A DNA stretch of 64,000 bases from Dyadobacter sp. MSC1_007 (GCF_023667495.1 NZ_JAMOZL010000006.1:124001-188000), one strand, 5' to 3'. Positions 16,932-26,747 are shown, counted from the first letter of the stretch. Notes: a model not told the origin generated them from the sequence alone. A program made the numbers and translations.

Positions 16932-18146
16932 ATGAACGATGTTACTTCACGTCGGCAATTTATAGCGACAGGTCTAACCGCTGCGGCGGGATTGGGAATG
17001 CTTCCGGCCTGGGCTTCCGGGCGTGCTGCTTCTAATCCGGCTGATAAAATACGGTTGGGCATCATTGGCACAGGCTCACGCGGGGCGGGATTGGCTACGC
17101 TGATCCGCGAAATGCCGGATTTTGATCTGGTCGCGTGCTGCGACGTTATTCCGGAAAACCTTCAAAAAGGCCTGAGCCTTGCCCGCAAAGATGCCAAAGG
17201 CTATACCGATTACCGCAAGCTGCTCGATGATAAAAGCATCGACGCCGTGGTGATCGCGACGCCTCTTTACCTGCATTATCCGATGGCTGTGGCCGCATTG
17301 CAGGCCGGGAAGCACATTTATCTTGAAAAATCGATGACCTATGACATTCCGCAGGCCATTGATCTGGTTAAAAAAGTGAAGGCTTCAGGGCTGATATTCC
17401 AGATAGGTTACCAATACCGTTATTATGGCCTTTATCACCGTGTGAAAGAGATCCTGAACCAAAACTGGCTAGGCAAGGTCACGCATTTCGAATGTCAGTA
17501 TAACCGCAATTCAAACTGGCGCTTTCCCGTGAAGGACCCTAAAATGGAACGTGCGATCAACTGGCGGATGTACCGCGAATATTGCGGAGGGCCACTGTCG
17601 GAGCTTTGCGCGCACGAGATCGATGTGGTGAATTATCTGCTCGATAGTCATCCGGTAAAAGTGGTCGGATTGGGCGGCATCAACTATTGGAAAGACGGCC
17701 GGGATACCTACGATAACATACGCACGGTTTATGATTATCCCAACGGTGTGAAAGCCAGCGTGACTTCGGTGCTCTCCAATGCTTACAACGGTTACAGTAT
17801 CAGGATATTGGGTGACAAAGCGACTGCCGAAATCCTTCGTGATAAAGCATTAATTTACCCCGAAACCATCAATAATGCCAAAGGTGTTGTGGATGGTGTC
17901 ACCGGCGCAACAATAGCCGTTACAACCCAGGGCCAGGGCGTTGAGTTGAAATTTGGCAAACCGGGAGAGGAAAGTCTGGAACCAACCGTGTATGCGTTAC
18001 AGGATTTTGCAGATTGCGTCCGGACTAAAAAGCAACCCATATCGAACGTCGAAACCGGGCGGGATGGATCTATCGCCATTCACATGGGCAATGCCGCGGT
18101 CGACACCGAATCGGTGCAGTATTGGAAACCCGAATATTCAGCCTGA
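16932..18146 (+). CDS. Gfo/Idh/MocA family oxidoreductase, Tat-exported
   Basis: A 404-residue protein with a Tat signal (TSRRQFIATGLTAAAGLGML). The Rossmann core begins LGIIGTGSRGAGLATLI, followed by DAVVIATPLYLHYPMAVAAL and the KHIYLEKSMTYD motif, where Lys replaces nothing but Pro of the usual EKP is Ser. The C-terminal domain contains the His of ELCAHEIDVVNYLLD. ApbE follows with a gap of 3 bp, so they form one operon. It probably acts on a sugar or sugar-acid outside the cytoplasm. A palindromic operator candidate lies upstream. Confidence 0.9.
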   Translation: MNDVTSRRQFIATGLTAAAGLGMLPAWASGRAASNPADKIRLGIIGTGSRGAGLATLIREMPDFDLVACCDVIPENLQKGLSLARKDAKGYTDYRKLLDDKSIDAVVIATPLYLHYPMAVAALQAGKHIYLEKSMTYDIPQAIDLVKKVKASGLIFQIGYQYRYYGLYHRVKEILNQNWLGKVTHFECQYNRNSNWRFPVKDPKMERAINWRMYREYCGGPLSELCAHEIDVVNYLLDSHPVKVVGLGGINYWKDGRDTYDNIRTVYDYPNGVKASVTSVLSNAYNGYSIRILGDKATAEILRDKALIYPETINNAKGVVDGVTGATIAVTTQGQGVELKFGKPGEESLEPTVYALQDFADCVRTKKQPISNVETGRDGSIAIHMGNAAVDTESVQYWKPEYSA

Positions 18147-18149
18147 TCT

Positions 18150-19190
18150 GTGAAAAACCTTCCAAAATATTTCCGCAAACGGCTGTCAGTCATCGCACCG
18201 GCAGCCGCATTGGTTTTATTTTGTTCCTTCCAAGTGGGCGTTTTGCCTGATATGCAGCTTTTCCGGATAAAAGGATCGGCGCAGGGCACCACTTATTCCA
18301 TTACCTATTTTTCTCCGAAAGAGAAAGTGAGAAAGGTGCAGATCGACAGCATTTTCAAGCGGCTCGACGAGTCCCTTTCCATCTACAAACCCGGATCGCT
18401 GATCAACCGCTTTAATGAATCAGAGAATGAGACGGCCATTGACGGGCATTTTTATGAAGTAGTGAGAAAGGCACTCGAAATTTCGCAAAAGACGGACGGC
18501 GCATTTGATATCACCGTTTACCCTCTCGTGCGCGCCTGGGGATTTGGTACGGTTGAAATGAAAGACTTGCCCGATTCAGCACAGATTAAGGCGCTTCTCG
18601 ATTGTGTCGGGAGCGGGAAGCTTACGCTCACGAAAGCGAAATTATCCAAAGCAAACCCCTGCACAAAAATAGATGTAAATGGGATCGCGCAAGGCTATTC
18701 CGTCGATGTGGTGGCCAATTTTCTTGAAGCGAATTCAATCCTTGATTATCTGGTGGAAGTAGGAGGGGAGATTCGTGTAAAAGGCCGAAAATATCCTGAA
18801 AAGGAACAAATGGCCATCGGAATCGAGACGCCATCCGAGAATGAATTTGAAAGAGCAGGTATACAAAAGGTGATCGTGATAGGCGACCGCGCCGTCACCA
18901 CCTCGGGCAGCTACCGGAAATTCAGGGAGGTAGCTACGGGCCGCATTTCCCACATTATCGATCCCCATACCGGCTTTCCGGCACAAACCAATATCATCAG
19001 TGCCACCGTTGTGGCCAAAGATGCGCTTACAGCAGACGGTTATGACAATGCGCTGCTGGCGATGGGTCTGAAGAAAGCATTAACATGGCTCGCTAACCGC
19101 CCCGACCTGCAAGCCTATTTTATCTACAAAAAGCCAAACGGCGTGGTATCAGACACCGCGACGGCCAATTTCTATCCCTATATCAGGTAA
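18150..19190 (+). CDS. apbE: FAD:protein FMN transferase (ApbE family)
   Basis: A 346-residue ApbE-type flavin transferase with a GTG start 3 bp after the upstream stop. ApbE moves FMN from FAD to a Thr or Ser of target proteins outside the cytoplasm. Visible motifs: RIKGSAQGTTYSITYF, DGAFDITVYPLVRAWGFG (Mg/FAD site), KIDVNGIAQGYSVD, VGGEIRVKG, TSGSYRKF and HIIDPHTGFPA. The N-terminus has a hydrophobic export segment (PAAALVLFCSFQVG), possibly with a lipobox. No classical target such as NqrB/C is in the window. The gene is in one operon with the Gfo/Idh/MocA protein. Confidence 0.93.
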   Translation: MKNLPKYFRKRLSVIAPAAALVLFCSFQVGVLPDMQLFRIKGSAQGTTYSITYFSPKEKVRKVQIDSIFKRLDESLSIYKPGSLINRFNESENETAIDGHFYEVVRKALEISQKTDGAFDITVYPLVRAWGFGTVEMKDLPDSAQIKALLDCVGSGKLTLTKAKLSKANPCTKIDVNGIAQGYSVDVVANFLEANSILDYLVEVGGEIRVKGRKYPEKEQMAIGIETPSENEFERAGIQKVIVIGDRAVTTSGSYRKFREVATGRISHIIDPHTGFPAQTNIISATVVAKDALTADGYDNALLAMGLKKALTWLANRPDLQAYFIYKKPNGVVSDTATANFYPYIR

Positions 19191-19256
19191 GTTTTAAGTC
19201 TTTGCTAAACGGCTGTATTTAGCTGTATTTCACGTTTTTATGTCTAGCCTGATTTT

Positions 19257-19282
19257 CGAGAACGTTAACGGTAACGTTCTCG
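19257..19282. promoter_or_regulatory. Inverted repeat, LacI-type operator candidate upstream of SusC
   Basis: Perfect 11-base arms, CGAGAACGTTA and TAACGTTCTCG, are separated by ACGG, giving a central CG. There is no T run, so it is not a terminator. It lies 67 bp after the apbE stop and about 180 bp before the susC-like start, and could control the SusCD pair. Confidence 0.5.
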
Positions 19283-19465
19283 CTACTATTTTCTGTGATT
19301 GTTGTGGAAGCTGCTCGAATTCCTTGTAACATTGTTATAACTCAAAATTAAATACTGTCAGCTGCCCAAAAGCAGTGCCAATGTTTTCGCAAAACCCTTT
19401 TGCGAAGTAGAATCTTGCGTGCCAAAAAATTAAGAACAGAACCCTGAATTCACCCAACCAATCCT

Positions 19466-22400
19466 ATGCATTTAAAATTACTACCCAGAAAATGGTATCA
19501 TTTTCTTCTCACGATGTTCCTGTTGACAGGCGCACCCGCATTATATGCTCAGGACTTGCGCGAAGTCACTGGAACGGTGTCCGACAGCCTTACCAGCCAG
19601 GGATTGCCCGGCGTCACTGTTGTTGTGAAAGGAACGCAGAAAGGTACAACTACCAACGCCGATGGACGCTATGCTGTGCAGGCGGGTGCTAGTGATGTGC
19701 TATCGTTTAGTTATGTAGGTTATATACTGAAAGAAATTACAGTAGGCAATCAAACCGTGATCTCCATCGGGTTGCAGCCTAGTATCAATGCGCTCGATGA
19801 GCTGGTCGTGGTGGGATATGGCACGATGAAAAAAAGCGATCTCACCGGTGCTGTGATCCGGGTCGATTCAAAGACATTTAAAAACCAGCCCATGACGCAG
19901 CTCACCGATATGCTGACGGGCACTGTCGCAGGTTTTAATGCCGACCAGGGCACGACGGCGGCAGGAGGAAGCTCTTTGCAGATCAGAGGCCCGAAATCGC
20001 TGACGGCGTCTTCCAATCCGATGGTCGTGATGGACGGCGTAATCTTCAACGGAAGCATTTCGGACATTAACCCGGCTGATATCGAGACAATGGACATTTT
20101 GAAAGATGCAAGCTCTGCGGCTGTTTTCGGGGCCAGGGCAGCGGGCGGCGTCATCCTGATTACCACCAAAAAAGGTGTGACAGGCAAGCCGGTGATCAAC
20201 GTTTCGGCCAGCGTGGGCACCACCGCAACCACCAATGATTTCAAACCGTTTGATGCGCAGGGATACCTCACTTTCAGAAGGGACCTGCTGAGAGCTACCA
20301 ATCCGGACCGTCCTTCTTTTTATTATGACAATCCGGGCACGCTCCCGGTGGGTGTTTCGCTGGATCAATGGCGTAAAGCGAGCAACAATCCCCAAGCCGA
20401 CAATACCCAGGAATGGCTCGGCCGACTGCGCTTTTTCCCAATTGAAACCGAGAATTTCCTCGCTGGCAAAACGGTAGACTGGTACAATGAGGTGATCAGA
20501 AAGGGAACGCGCCAGAACTACGATGTGAGCATTGGCGGCGGCGCCAAAAATGTTACTTACTACTGGTCGCTGGGTTATCAGAACAATGAAGGTGTGCTCC
20601 GGGGCGACAAGTTTTCAACGATCCGGTCGAGATTGAATGTCGATTTCAAGGTTACCGACTGGCTTAACGTGGGTGTCAATACCCAGTTTGGCGACCGGGA
20701 CGAGAGTAGCGTTACAGCCAATCTGGGCCAAATGTTTATCATGAGCCCATATGGCAATATGTTTGAAGAAAACGGCGACGTGTCCTGGTATCCCAACAGC
20801 TTTGCGACCGCCAATCCGCTGATCAACTATTACGGGCAGGACCGGTTTAGAAAAGTGAATACCCTTTTTGCCTCGATGTTTGCCAAAATCAAGCTACCGT
20901 TTGGTTTTGATTATAAAATCTCATTTCAACCGCGGTATGAGACATTAAAAGACTACAATTTTTGGTCTTCCAAAACGCTCGACGGCGGCTCCACCAGATC
21001 CAACGGCTACGGTGCCCGTGACGACGCTTCCACTTATGAATGGATACTCGACAACCTTTTGCATTGGAACAAACAATTTGGCAAACATCACTTTAACCTG
21101 ACATTGCTGTACAGTTCCGAAAGAAACCGGCAATGGGCCAGCTCTATCAATAATCAGACATTCGTCCCGAACCAAAACCTCGGTTTTCACGGGCTTCAAT
21201 ATGGTACCAACCCGGCGCTGCAAACTAACGACACGCAGATCACAGGCGACGCGGCCATGGCCCGGCTCAATTACACCCTTGCCGACAAGTATCTTTTTAC
21301 AGCTTCATTACGCAGGGACGGTTTTTCAGCATTTGGTACCAAGCAGCCCAGGGCAGTATTCCCGGCAGCGGCCGTGGCCTGGAAAATTTCCGAGGAAAAA
21401 TTCTTCCGAACAGACCTGATCAGCCAGCTTAAACTGCGATTGTCGTGGGGAGTGAACGGAAACCGCGATATCGGGGCTTACTCAGCGCTTGCGCAGCTGC
21501 TTTCGACGCAATATTATGACGGTACCAATGTGCAGGTAGGCGTTTACAACAATACGCTGGCCAATCCAGATCTGGTGTGGGAAAAAACGAAGTCGGTGAA
21601 TGCCGGAGTGGATATCAGTCTTTTGAAAAACAGGCTGGATATGAGCGTGGAATATTACGATATGGTTACGACAGATTTGCTCATGAACAGGCTGCTACCT
21701 GAAATCACAGGATTTAAAAACATTACAACCAATCTGGGCGAGCTGGGCAATCGGGGTTTCGAGATGACGATCAATACCGTAAATGTGGAAAAGCAGCATT
21801 TCAGCTGGCGGTCGGGACTGGTGTTTTCTTTTAATCGGAACAAAATAAAACAGCTTTTTGGCGACTACAAAGAAGAAGTTGTCGACGGAAAAACCATCCG
21901 CACCGAACTTCCCGACTATTCCAACGAATGGTTTCCCGGGCAGGCGCTCGACCGGGTTTGGAACTACGATGTGACCGGCATCTGGCAGCTGAATGAGAAA
22001 GATGCCGCGACGGTTTACAAACTCCAGCCCGGTGATTTCAAAGCGACAGATGTCGACGGAAATGGCAAATATGAAGCGCTGGCTGATAAAATGTTCATCG
22101 GATACCGCCAGCCCCGTTTCCGGATCGGGTTCAGGAACGAATTTACTTTTTTCAAACATTTTTCGGGCTCGATATTCCTGCGGAGCGAGCTGGGCCATAT
22201 TGCACCGTTCGCGGAGGGCTTGCGTACGGGCGGCTCCGATACTTACGACAGGCGGAATACCAACGATTTTCCTTATTGGACACCTGAAAATCCAACCAAT
22301 GAATATGCCCGACTTAACAACAATACCAATGTATTCGGTGGGGGTATTAAGGTGTATAAATCACTGTCGTTTGTCAGGGTTCAGGATGTAAACCTTGCCT

Positions 22401-22567
22401 ATGCATTGCCTTCTATGCTCGCTGAACGACTTAAAGTGAGTTCGTTACGGATATTCGCAGCAGTTCGGAACTTGTACACGATCAGCAAATGGCCCGGTTG
22501 GGACCCTGAATCGGTTACGACCCCGATGCCCCGGAATTTCACAGTTGGCCTGAACCTGTCTCTTTAA
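19466..22567 (+). CDS. SusC/RagA family TonB-dependent outer-membrane transporter
   Basis: A 1033-residue protein, normal for SusC. After the signal peptide (to PALYAQ) comes a carboxypeptidase-regulatory-like domain (VTGTVSDSLTSQGLPGVTVV, GRYAVQAGASDVLSFSYVGY), then the SusC linker LDELVVVGYGTMKKSDLTGA, the plug (LTDMLTGTVAGFN, LQIRGPKSL, DILKDASSAAVFGARAAGGV) and the 22-strand barrel ending in MPRNFTVGLNLSL. It imports a glycan or other bulky nutrient with the SusD lipoprotein as a lid, powered by TonB. The SusD gene follows after 18 bp. No glycosidase gene is adjacent, so the substrate is unknown. Confidence 0.96.
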   Translation: MHLKLLPRKWYHFLLTMFLLTGAPALYAQDLREVTGTVSDSLTSQGLPGVTVVVKGTQKGTTTNADGRYAVQAGASDVLSFSYVGYILKEITVGNQTVISIGLQPSINALDELVVVGYGTMKKSDLTGAVIRVDSKTFKNQPMTQLTDMLTGTVAGFNADQGTTAAGGSSLQIRGPKSLTASSNPMVVMDGVIFNGSISDINPADIETMDILKDASSAAVFGARAAGGVILITTKKGVTGKPVINVSASVGTTATTNDFKPFDAQGYLTFRRDLLRATNPDRPSFYYDNPGTLPVGVSLDQWRKASNNPQADNTQEWLGRLRFFPIETENFLAGKTVDWYNEVIRKGTRQNYDVSIGGGAKNVTYYWSLGYQNNEGVLRGDKFSTIRSRLNVDFKVTDWLNVGVNTQFGDRDESSVTANLGQMFIMSPYGNMFEENGDVSWYPNSFATANPLINYYGQDRFRKVNTLFASMFAKIKLPFGFDYKISFQPRYETLKDYNFWSSKTLDGGSTRSNGYGARDDASTYEWILDNLLHWNKQFGKHHFNLTLLYSSERNRQWASSINNQTFVPNQNLGFHGLQYGTNPALQTNDTQITGDAAMARLNYTLADKYLFTASLRRDGFSAFGTKQPRAVFPAAAVAWKISEEKFFRTDLISQLKLRLSWGVNGNRDIGAYSALAQLLSTQYYDGTNVQVGVYNNTLANPDLVWEKTKSVNAGVDISLLKNRLDMSVEYYDMVTTDLLMNRLLPEITGFKNITTNLGELGNRGFEMTINTVNVEKQHFSWRSGLVFSFNRNKIKQLFGDYKEEVVDGKTIRTELPDYSNEWFPGQALDRVWNYDVTGIWQLNEKDAATVYKLQPGDFKATDVDGNGKYEALADKMFIGYRQPRFRIGFRNEFTFFKHFSGSIFLRSELGHIAPFAEGLRTGGSDTYDRRNTNDFPYWTPENPTNEYARLNNNTNVFGGGIKVYKSLSFVRVQDVNLAYALPSMLAERLKVSSLRIFAAVRNLYTISKWPGWDPESVTTPMPRNFTVGLNLSL

Positions 22568-22585
22568 CCATTAGCATTCAACACA

Positions 22586-24355
22586 ATGAAGCATTTCATA
22601 TTTCTATTTCTGGTCTGTCTGCTGGCTGGCCTCTCGTCCTGCGACAAAGCCTGGCTCAAACCGGAACCACTCTCGTTTTTTAGTCCGGAAAATGTATTTA
22701 CCGACAAAGCCGGTTTTGAGTCACTGCTGATCACGATGCGGAAGGACCTCAAAACGGAAACCACCGGCACGCTCTCGGAATCGACGATTATGCCGAACCT
22801 GACCATGGAGTTTGCCGCTTCCGACCTTGCCGCACCCTGGTCGCAGCTCGACTTCTATAATCTTACCCCAAATACTGACCAGTACTACCGGTATTTGTCG
22901 ATGTTCACTGTCATTTATTCTTCCATTAAAAATGCCAATGTCCTTATTTCGAGGATCGATAATATCAAATGGGCGTCCGATGCGGAGCGGAATGCGATTT
23001 TGGCGGAGGCTTATTGGCACCGCGCCTATTGGTATTACCGGCTGGTGAATTCTTATGGCGATGTTCCTTTCATCAATGCGGAGATCCAGGGGGCGAAGCT
23101 GGATTTTCAGACGCACAGTCGCTGGGCAATCCTTGGCAAAATACAATCGGATGTAGAGTTTGCCGCTGAATGGCTGCCGCTTAATGCAAAACCGGGCGTG
23201 ATTACCAAAGGCGCTGCCAATCATTTACTTACAAAAATATACCTGGCAAACCTGGAATATGACAAGGCCATTGAAGCGGCCAATCGCGTTATTAACGGAC
23301 CATATGCATTGATGACCCAGCGGTTTGGGATAGATGCGGCGAAGCCTTACCGCAACCTGATTTGGGACCTGCACCGCTCCAAGAATTTCAGTATTGCACA
23401 GAACACAGAGACGATTCTTGCTTCCATTGACCGCTATGAAGCACCTCCGGGAGCTCGGTCGGAAGGGCTTTACACGATGCGGATGTACAATTGCCAGTAT
23501 TTCCAGCCGCAGGTCCTGGACAGCCAGGGCAAGCCGGGCATGGTAAGAAGCGGGCCGATGCTGGATTCGCTCGGGATCGGCAATGCCAATGTGCGTTTGA
23601 CAGGCTATTACCAGTACGACATCTGGTCATATAAGGGTGATAGCTGGAAAAACACGCCTGATTTGCGAAGAAGCGATATCAATTGGGTGGATAAGCATGA
23701 GCTGCGGTACAACAACCCGGCCTCGGTTGATTTTGGGAAGGTGATCAACACCAGTTTTCTCGCCAATCCGATCGATACTTTCAAGCATGTTTATGCCATG
23801 CCGCATTATATTATGTACAATCCGATGGACGATCCCAAAGCAAGGACGGTGGGCGGCAATGGTGACTGGTACATTTTCAGGCTTGCGGAAACCTATTTGC
23901 TCAGAGCGGAAGCATATCTATGGAAAAACCAGCTGGCACTGGCGGCGGAAGATATTAATAAAGTGAGGCAGCGGGCAAAGGCATTGCCGGTTTCGCCGGG
24001 AGAGGTAACCATTAATTTCCTGCTCGACGAACGTGCACGAGAGCTTTTTGCGGAGGAACCGAGGCATTCGGAGCTGGTGAGGGTCTCCTACATTATGGCC
24101 AAGGCCGGGATCGGCGGTTATAGTCTGACCAATTTCAGCGAAAAGAACTTCTATTTTGACAGGGTTATGCGGTATAATAATACTTATGAAAAGAAAGTGC
24201 AGTTGCTTGGAAATACCGCCAATATGGCCCCATTTCATGTGCTGTGGCCTATTCCGTCCATCGTGATCACCGCCAACACCAAAGGAGTGATCAACCAGAA
24301 CGTCGGGTATGACGGCGCCGACAGGAACATTCCGCCTTTGACCAAAATTGAATAA
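22586..24355 (+). CDS. SusD/RagB family nutrient-binding outer-membrane lipoprotein
   Basis: A 589-residue lipoprotein (lipobox GLSSC, Cys about 19), followed by the SusD opening DKAWLKPEPLSFFSPENVF. Helical TPR-like segments (AEAYWHRAYWYYRLVNSYGD, AANHLLTKIYLANLEYDKAI) and the C-terminal SusD pattern RLAETYLLRAEAYLWKNQ, then INKVRQRA and LLDERARELFAEEPR, are all present. It ends with HVLWPIPSIVITANTKGV as is usual. It forms the lid of the transporter encoded just upstream. Confidence 0.95.
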   Translation: MKHFIFLFLVCLLAGLSSCDKAWLKPEPLSFFSPENVFTDKAGFESLLITMRKDLKTETTGTLSESTIMPNLTMEFAASDLAAPWSQLDFYNLTPNTDQYYRYLSMFTVIYSSIKNANVLISRIDNIKWASDAERNAILAEAYWHRAYWYYRLVNSYGDVPFINAEIQGAKLDFQTHSRWAILGKIQSDVEFAAEWLPLNAKPGVITKGAANHLLTKIYLANLEYDKAIEAANRVINGPYALMTQRFGIDAAKPYRNLIWDLHRSKNFSIAQNTETILASIDRYEAPPGARSEGLYTMRMYNCQYFQPQVLDSQGKPGMVRSGPMLDSLGIGNANVRLTGYYQYDIWSYKGDSWKNTPDLRRSDINWVDKHELRYNNPASVDFGKVINTSFLANPIDTFKHVYAMPHYIMYNPMDDPKARTVGGNGDWYIFRLAETYLLRAEAYLWKNQLALAAEDINKVRQRAKALPVSPGEVTINFLLDERARELFAEEPRHSELVRVSYIMAKAGIGGYSLTNFSEKNFYFDRVMRYNNTYEKKVQLLGNTANMAPFHVLWPIPSIVITANTKGVINQNVGYDGADRNIPPLTKIE

Positions 24356-24374
24356 CAGGGCCTGATTGCAAGTG

Positions 24375-24409
24375 CAAGCCGTTCCATACAGGAGCGGCTT
24401 GTCGTGTTT
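24375..24409 (+). terminator. Probable terminator after SusCD
   Basis: CAAGCCGTTCC pairs with GGAGCGGCTTG (one G-T pair) around a 5-base loop, followed by TCGTGTTTT. The T tract is broken, so termination may be partial. Confidence 0.55.
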
Positions 24410-24570
24410 TAGCCACAAGGGTTAATCGGCCACCACCGGATTTGGGCTGACTTTCGCCGGGTTTAAAGTCAAACCGCCCTCATGTATAGTGTGTTAAATG
24501 GCGCCATGATTGATGTATTAGTTTTGAAATGTCAAAGCGACTCAACTTAATTTCTTAACAAGATCAATTC

Positions 24571-25050
24571 ATGAAAACTTTCAGATTATTCGCAATCATT
24601 GCCATTCTCGGTACAACAGTATTAAGCTCATGCAGTAAAAAGAACGACGATGTCAATCCCGATCCAAGTGCGTCCGGAACGGTTGGCTTCAAAGTCAAAG
24701 TAGACGGCAAGGATTATGCTCCCGATTATGCTTATGCACTGGCGACTTTTCCGGGTAAGGAAGGATATTACGCAGTGTACGGCATGGACAGCAAAACGAG
24801 CGATATCGTCGCCATTGCATTGCCATCCGCAGTAAATGAAGGCACAGTTCCCATTAATGCCACAAATTTTGCCATGATGACGCTGAACAAGCAGGATTTT
24901 TCAACCATCAATGGAGGCAGTGGGAGTGTCACCATTACCAAAAAGACCGCGAGCAATATCGCAGGTACATTCAGCTTCACAGCCGTGGATGCGACGGGCA
25001 AGTTAACGCGTACGCTCACCGAAGGCAGCTTCAACGTCAACGTACGCTGA
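24571..25050 (+). CDS. Small lipoprotein of unknown function
   Basis: A 159-residue lipoprotein (lipobox VLSSC, Cys about 21), followed by a short Asp/Pro linker and a single beta-rich domain: VGFKVKVDGKDYAPDYAYAL, YYAVYGMDSKTSDIVAIALP, SVTITKKTASNIAGTFSFTA. The pattern is that of small Bacteroidota lipoproteins with a calycin- or Ig-like fold. Nothing indicates a substrate. It precedes an orphan LytTR gene by 67 bp on the same strand. Confidence 0.65.
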   Translation: MKTFRLFAIIAILGTTVLSSCSKKNDDVNPDPSASGTVGFKVKVDGKDYAPDYAYALATFPGKEGYYAVYGMDSKTSDIVAIALPSAVNEGTVPINATNFAMMTLNKQDFSTINGGSGSVTITKKTASNIAGTFSFTAVDATGKLTRTLTEGSFNVNVR

Positions 25051-25117
25051 CAAGTTTACGCTCGCAGGCAGCCGTAGCCCTTTTTCACATTTACACATCA
25101 GCGTTACACTCAACAAT

Positions 25118-25507
25118 ATGAATGCATTTTCACTACCAAATAATCCTGGCAGCGACCAGCGACCATATAATTCACGCCTTCCTCAAATCTCAGTACACCA
25201 CATGGGCAGGACCATTGCAATAGGTTTTGACAAAATCACGCTGCTAGAAGGCGAAGGAAACTACACATATGTGTACACCCGCATGGGCACGAAATATCTC
25301 GTTTGCAGAACACTTAAATCGCTGGCATTTCAGCTGGAAGGCAATTTTCTCCGCGTGCATAAATCTTTCCTGGTCAATTCCGACCTGGTGGTGGGTTGCG
25401 CAGTAGATGGCCGGGCGCTTCGGATGATTTGCGGAAATGAAGCCGTCGTGAGCCGGAGAAAAACAAAGGAGATCATCGAGATCTTCGGCCAGCGGATCAG
25501 CGCGTAA
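25118..25507 (+). CDS. Stand-alone LytTR DNA-binding protein
   Basis: A 129-residue protein that is essentially one LytTR domain: IAIGFDKITLLEGEGNYTYV, a YLVCRTLKSLAFQL strand-helix, and FLRVHKSFLVNSDLVVG, the conserved HKSFLVN core. There is no receiver domain, so it is not a classical response regulator. LytTR domains bind DNA repeats through beta-strand contacts. The gene overlaps the convergent SGNH gene by 11 bp. It may act on the lipoprotein gene just upstream; that is inference. Confidence 0.85.
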   Translation: MNAFSLPNNPGSDQRPYNSRLPQISVHHMGRTIAIGFDKITLLEGEGNYTYVYTRMGTKYLVCRTLKSLAFQLEGNFLRVHKSFLVNSDLVVGCAVDGRALRMICGNEAVVSRRKTKEIIEIFGQRISA

Positions 25508-26747
25508 GCAACTCTTTTTCCTTGATAAGATTGACTAATGCTTCGGAAATACGAGCATGCCCCGTCGCATTAATGTGACCGTCGATAGGATAATAATCTT
25601 TTGCCATGAGAATTTGATGGGTGGGGAGGAAGAACAGTTTATCGTCTTCCTCTTTTTTTCCATATCTTTCAAAAGCCCGGATCATTTCGGGACGAGTATA
25701 ACGGCCATCCAGGTGCATGACGACGATGTTTCCCTTATAAAACTGTCGGATCTTCGCCAGAGACTTGAAGAAATATTCGGCGTGGATCTTGGTTTCTGCG
25801 GGTGTCTTAATGTCCTGCGGGGTGTGAACGGGCAACGGAGTGCCATCGATCCAGCTCGAAACGGCCATTGCAATCTCTTTGGCAACCAGTACCGGGCTTG
25901 TCCAGACACGTTTCAGCAGGTCTTTTTCCCTGACAAAAAAGTAGGTGTAGCGCATCGGATAGTAACCTTCGTTGATGCGGTTAAAAACAGCAGTGTTACT
26001 AAATTTTTCAGGTGTGAGTAATTGGCCTTGCGAGTTTGGTTCGTTGCGGGCCTCATTCTCTTCACGATCATTATCGCAATATTGCAGCACTACAAGTTTA
26101 CAGGAATCGCGTTTGATTTTGGAAAATAATAGCATTTCGCGGAAGGTGCCATAAGAGGAAATGCCTGCATTTAGTGCTTTTACACCTAGTTTTTGTTCAA
26201 CCAGATTTGCATAAGTCTGGCCCTGGTCCACGCCCCAACCCATGGTAAATGAATCCCCAAGGAATACGATCCGTGGATTGTTCAGCGATGCATCATCGTC
26301 GCGCAGGCCGAAGCTGTTGATCTTGAATTCATTTTCATATTCCAGATCGGTATGCATACCGCTGCTGTTCGGTCGCAGCACATAGCCAAGGTCGGGCGAG
26401 TAGCTGGCGAATGCCCGGTTGAATTGCACTACGTCACGGTAATTGACCCATTGATTCATAACCCCAACTTCGTGTCGTGGTGCATTCTGATTAGCTTTAA
26501 TCGCGTGCTGAATGTACAAATAGGAAGTTGCTTCAAGAGCCAGGGGAAATGCCAGGCAAAGCAAATAAGGTAATTTCAAAAGACGTCCGATGCCCAGAAA
26601 GAGGAGAATAAATGCCGCCGGGACCAGTACTTTGAATAAATAAATTGTGAAAATATAGTGTGTAAAGATCTGCCACCTGTAAACGGCTATTGCAAGAAGC
26701 AGATAACCGGAAAATATGGTGACCAGTTTGATCTGATTCCTGGTCAT
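25497..26747 (-). CDS. Membrane-anchored SGNH/GDSL hydrolase family protein
   Basis: A 416-residue protein with about three N-terminal membrane segments (LVTIFSGYLLLAIAVY, LFKVLVPAAFILLFLGIG, LLCLAFPLALEATSYLY) and a C-terminal SGNH domain outside. Block I is VFLGDSFTMGWG with the catalytic Ser; AGISSYGT fits block II (Gly); LQYCDND may give the Asn of block III; and DGHINATGH gives Asp and His. Such proteins often acylate or deacylate polysaccharides. Convergent with the LytTR gene. Confidence 0.78.
   Translation of the reverse strand: MTRNQIKLVTIFSGYLLLAIAVYRWQIFTHYIFTIYLFKVLVPAAFILLFLGIGRLLKLPYLLCLAFPLALEATSYLYIQHAIKANQNAPRHEVGVMNQWVNYRDVVQFNRAFASYSPDLGYVLRPNSSGMHTDLEYENEFKINSFGLRDDDASLNNPRIVFLGDSFTMGWGVDQGQTYANLVEQKLGVKALNAGISSYGTFREMLLFSKIKRDSCKLVVLQYCDNDREENEARNEPNSQGQLLTPEKFSNTAVFNRINEGYYPMRYTYFFVREKDLLKRVWTSPVLVAKEIAMAVSSWIDGTPLPVHTPQDIKTPAETKIHAEYFFKSLAKIRQFYKGNIVVMHLDGRYTRPEMIRAFERYGKKEEDDKLFFLPTHQILMAKDYYPIDGHINATGHARISEALVNLIKEKELLTR

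Noticed and set aside
19466..24355. Complete polysaccharide utilisation locus
   Set aside because: Only SusC and SusD are present; no glycosidase, lyase or SusE-like gene is adjacent.
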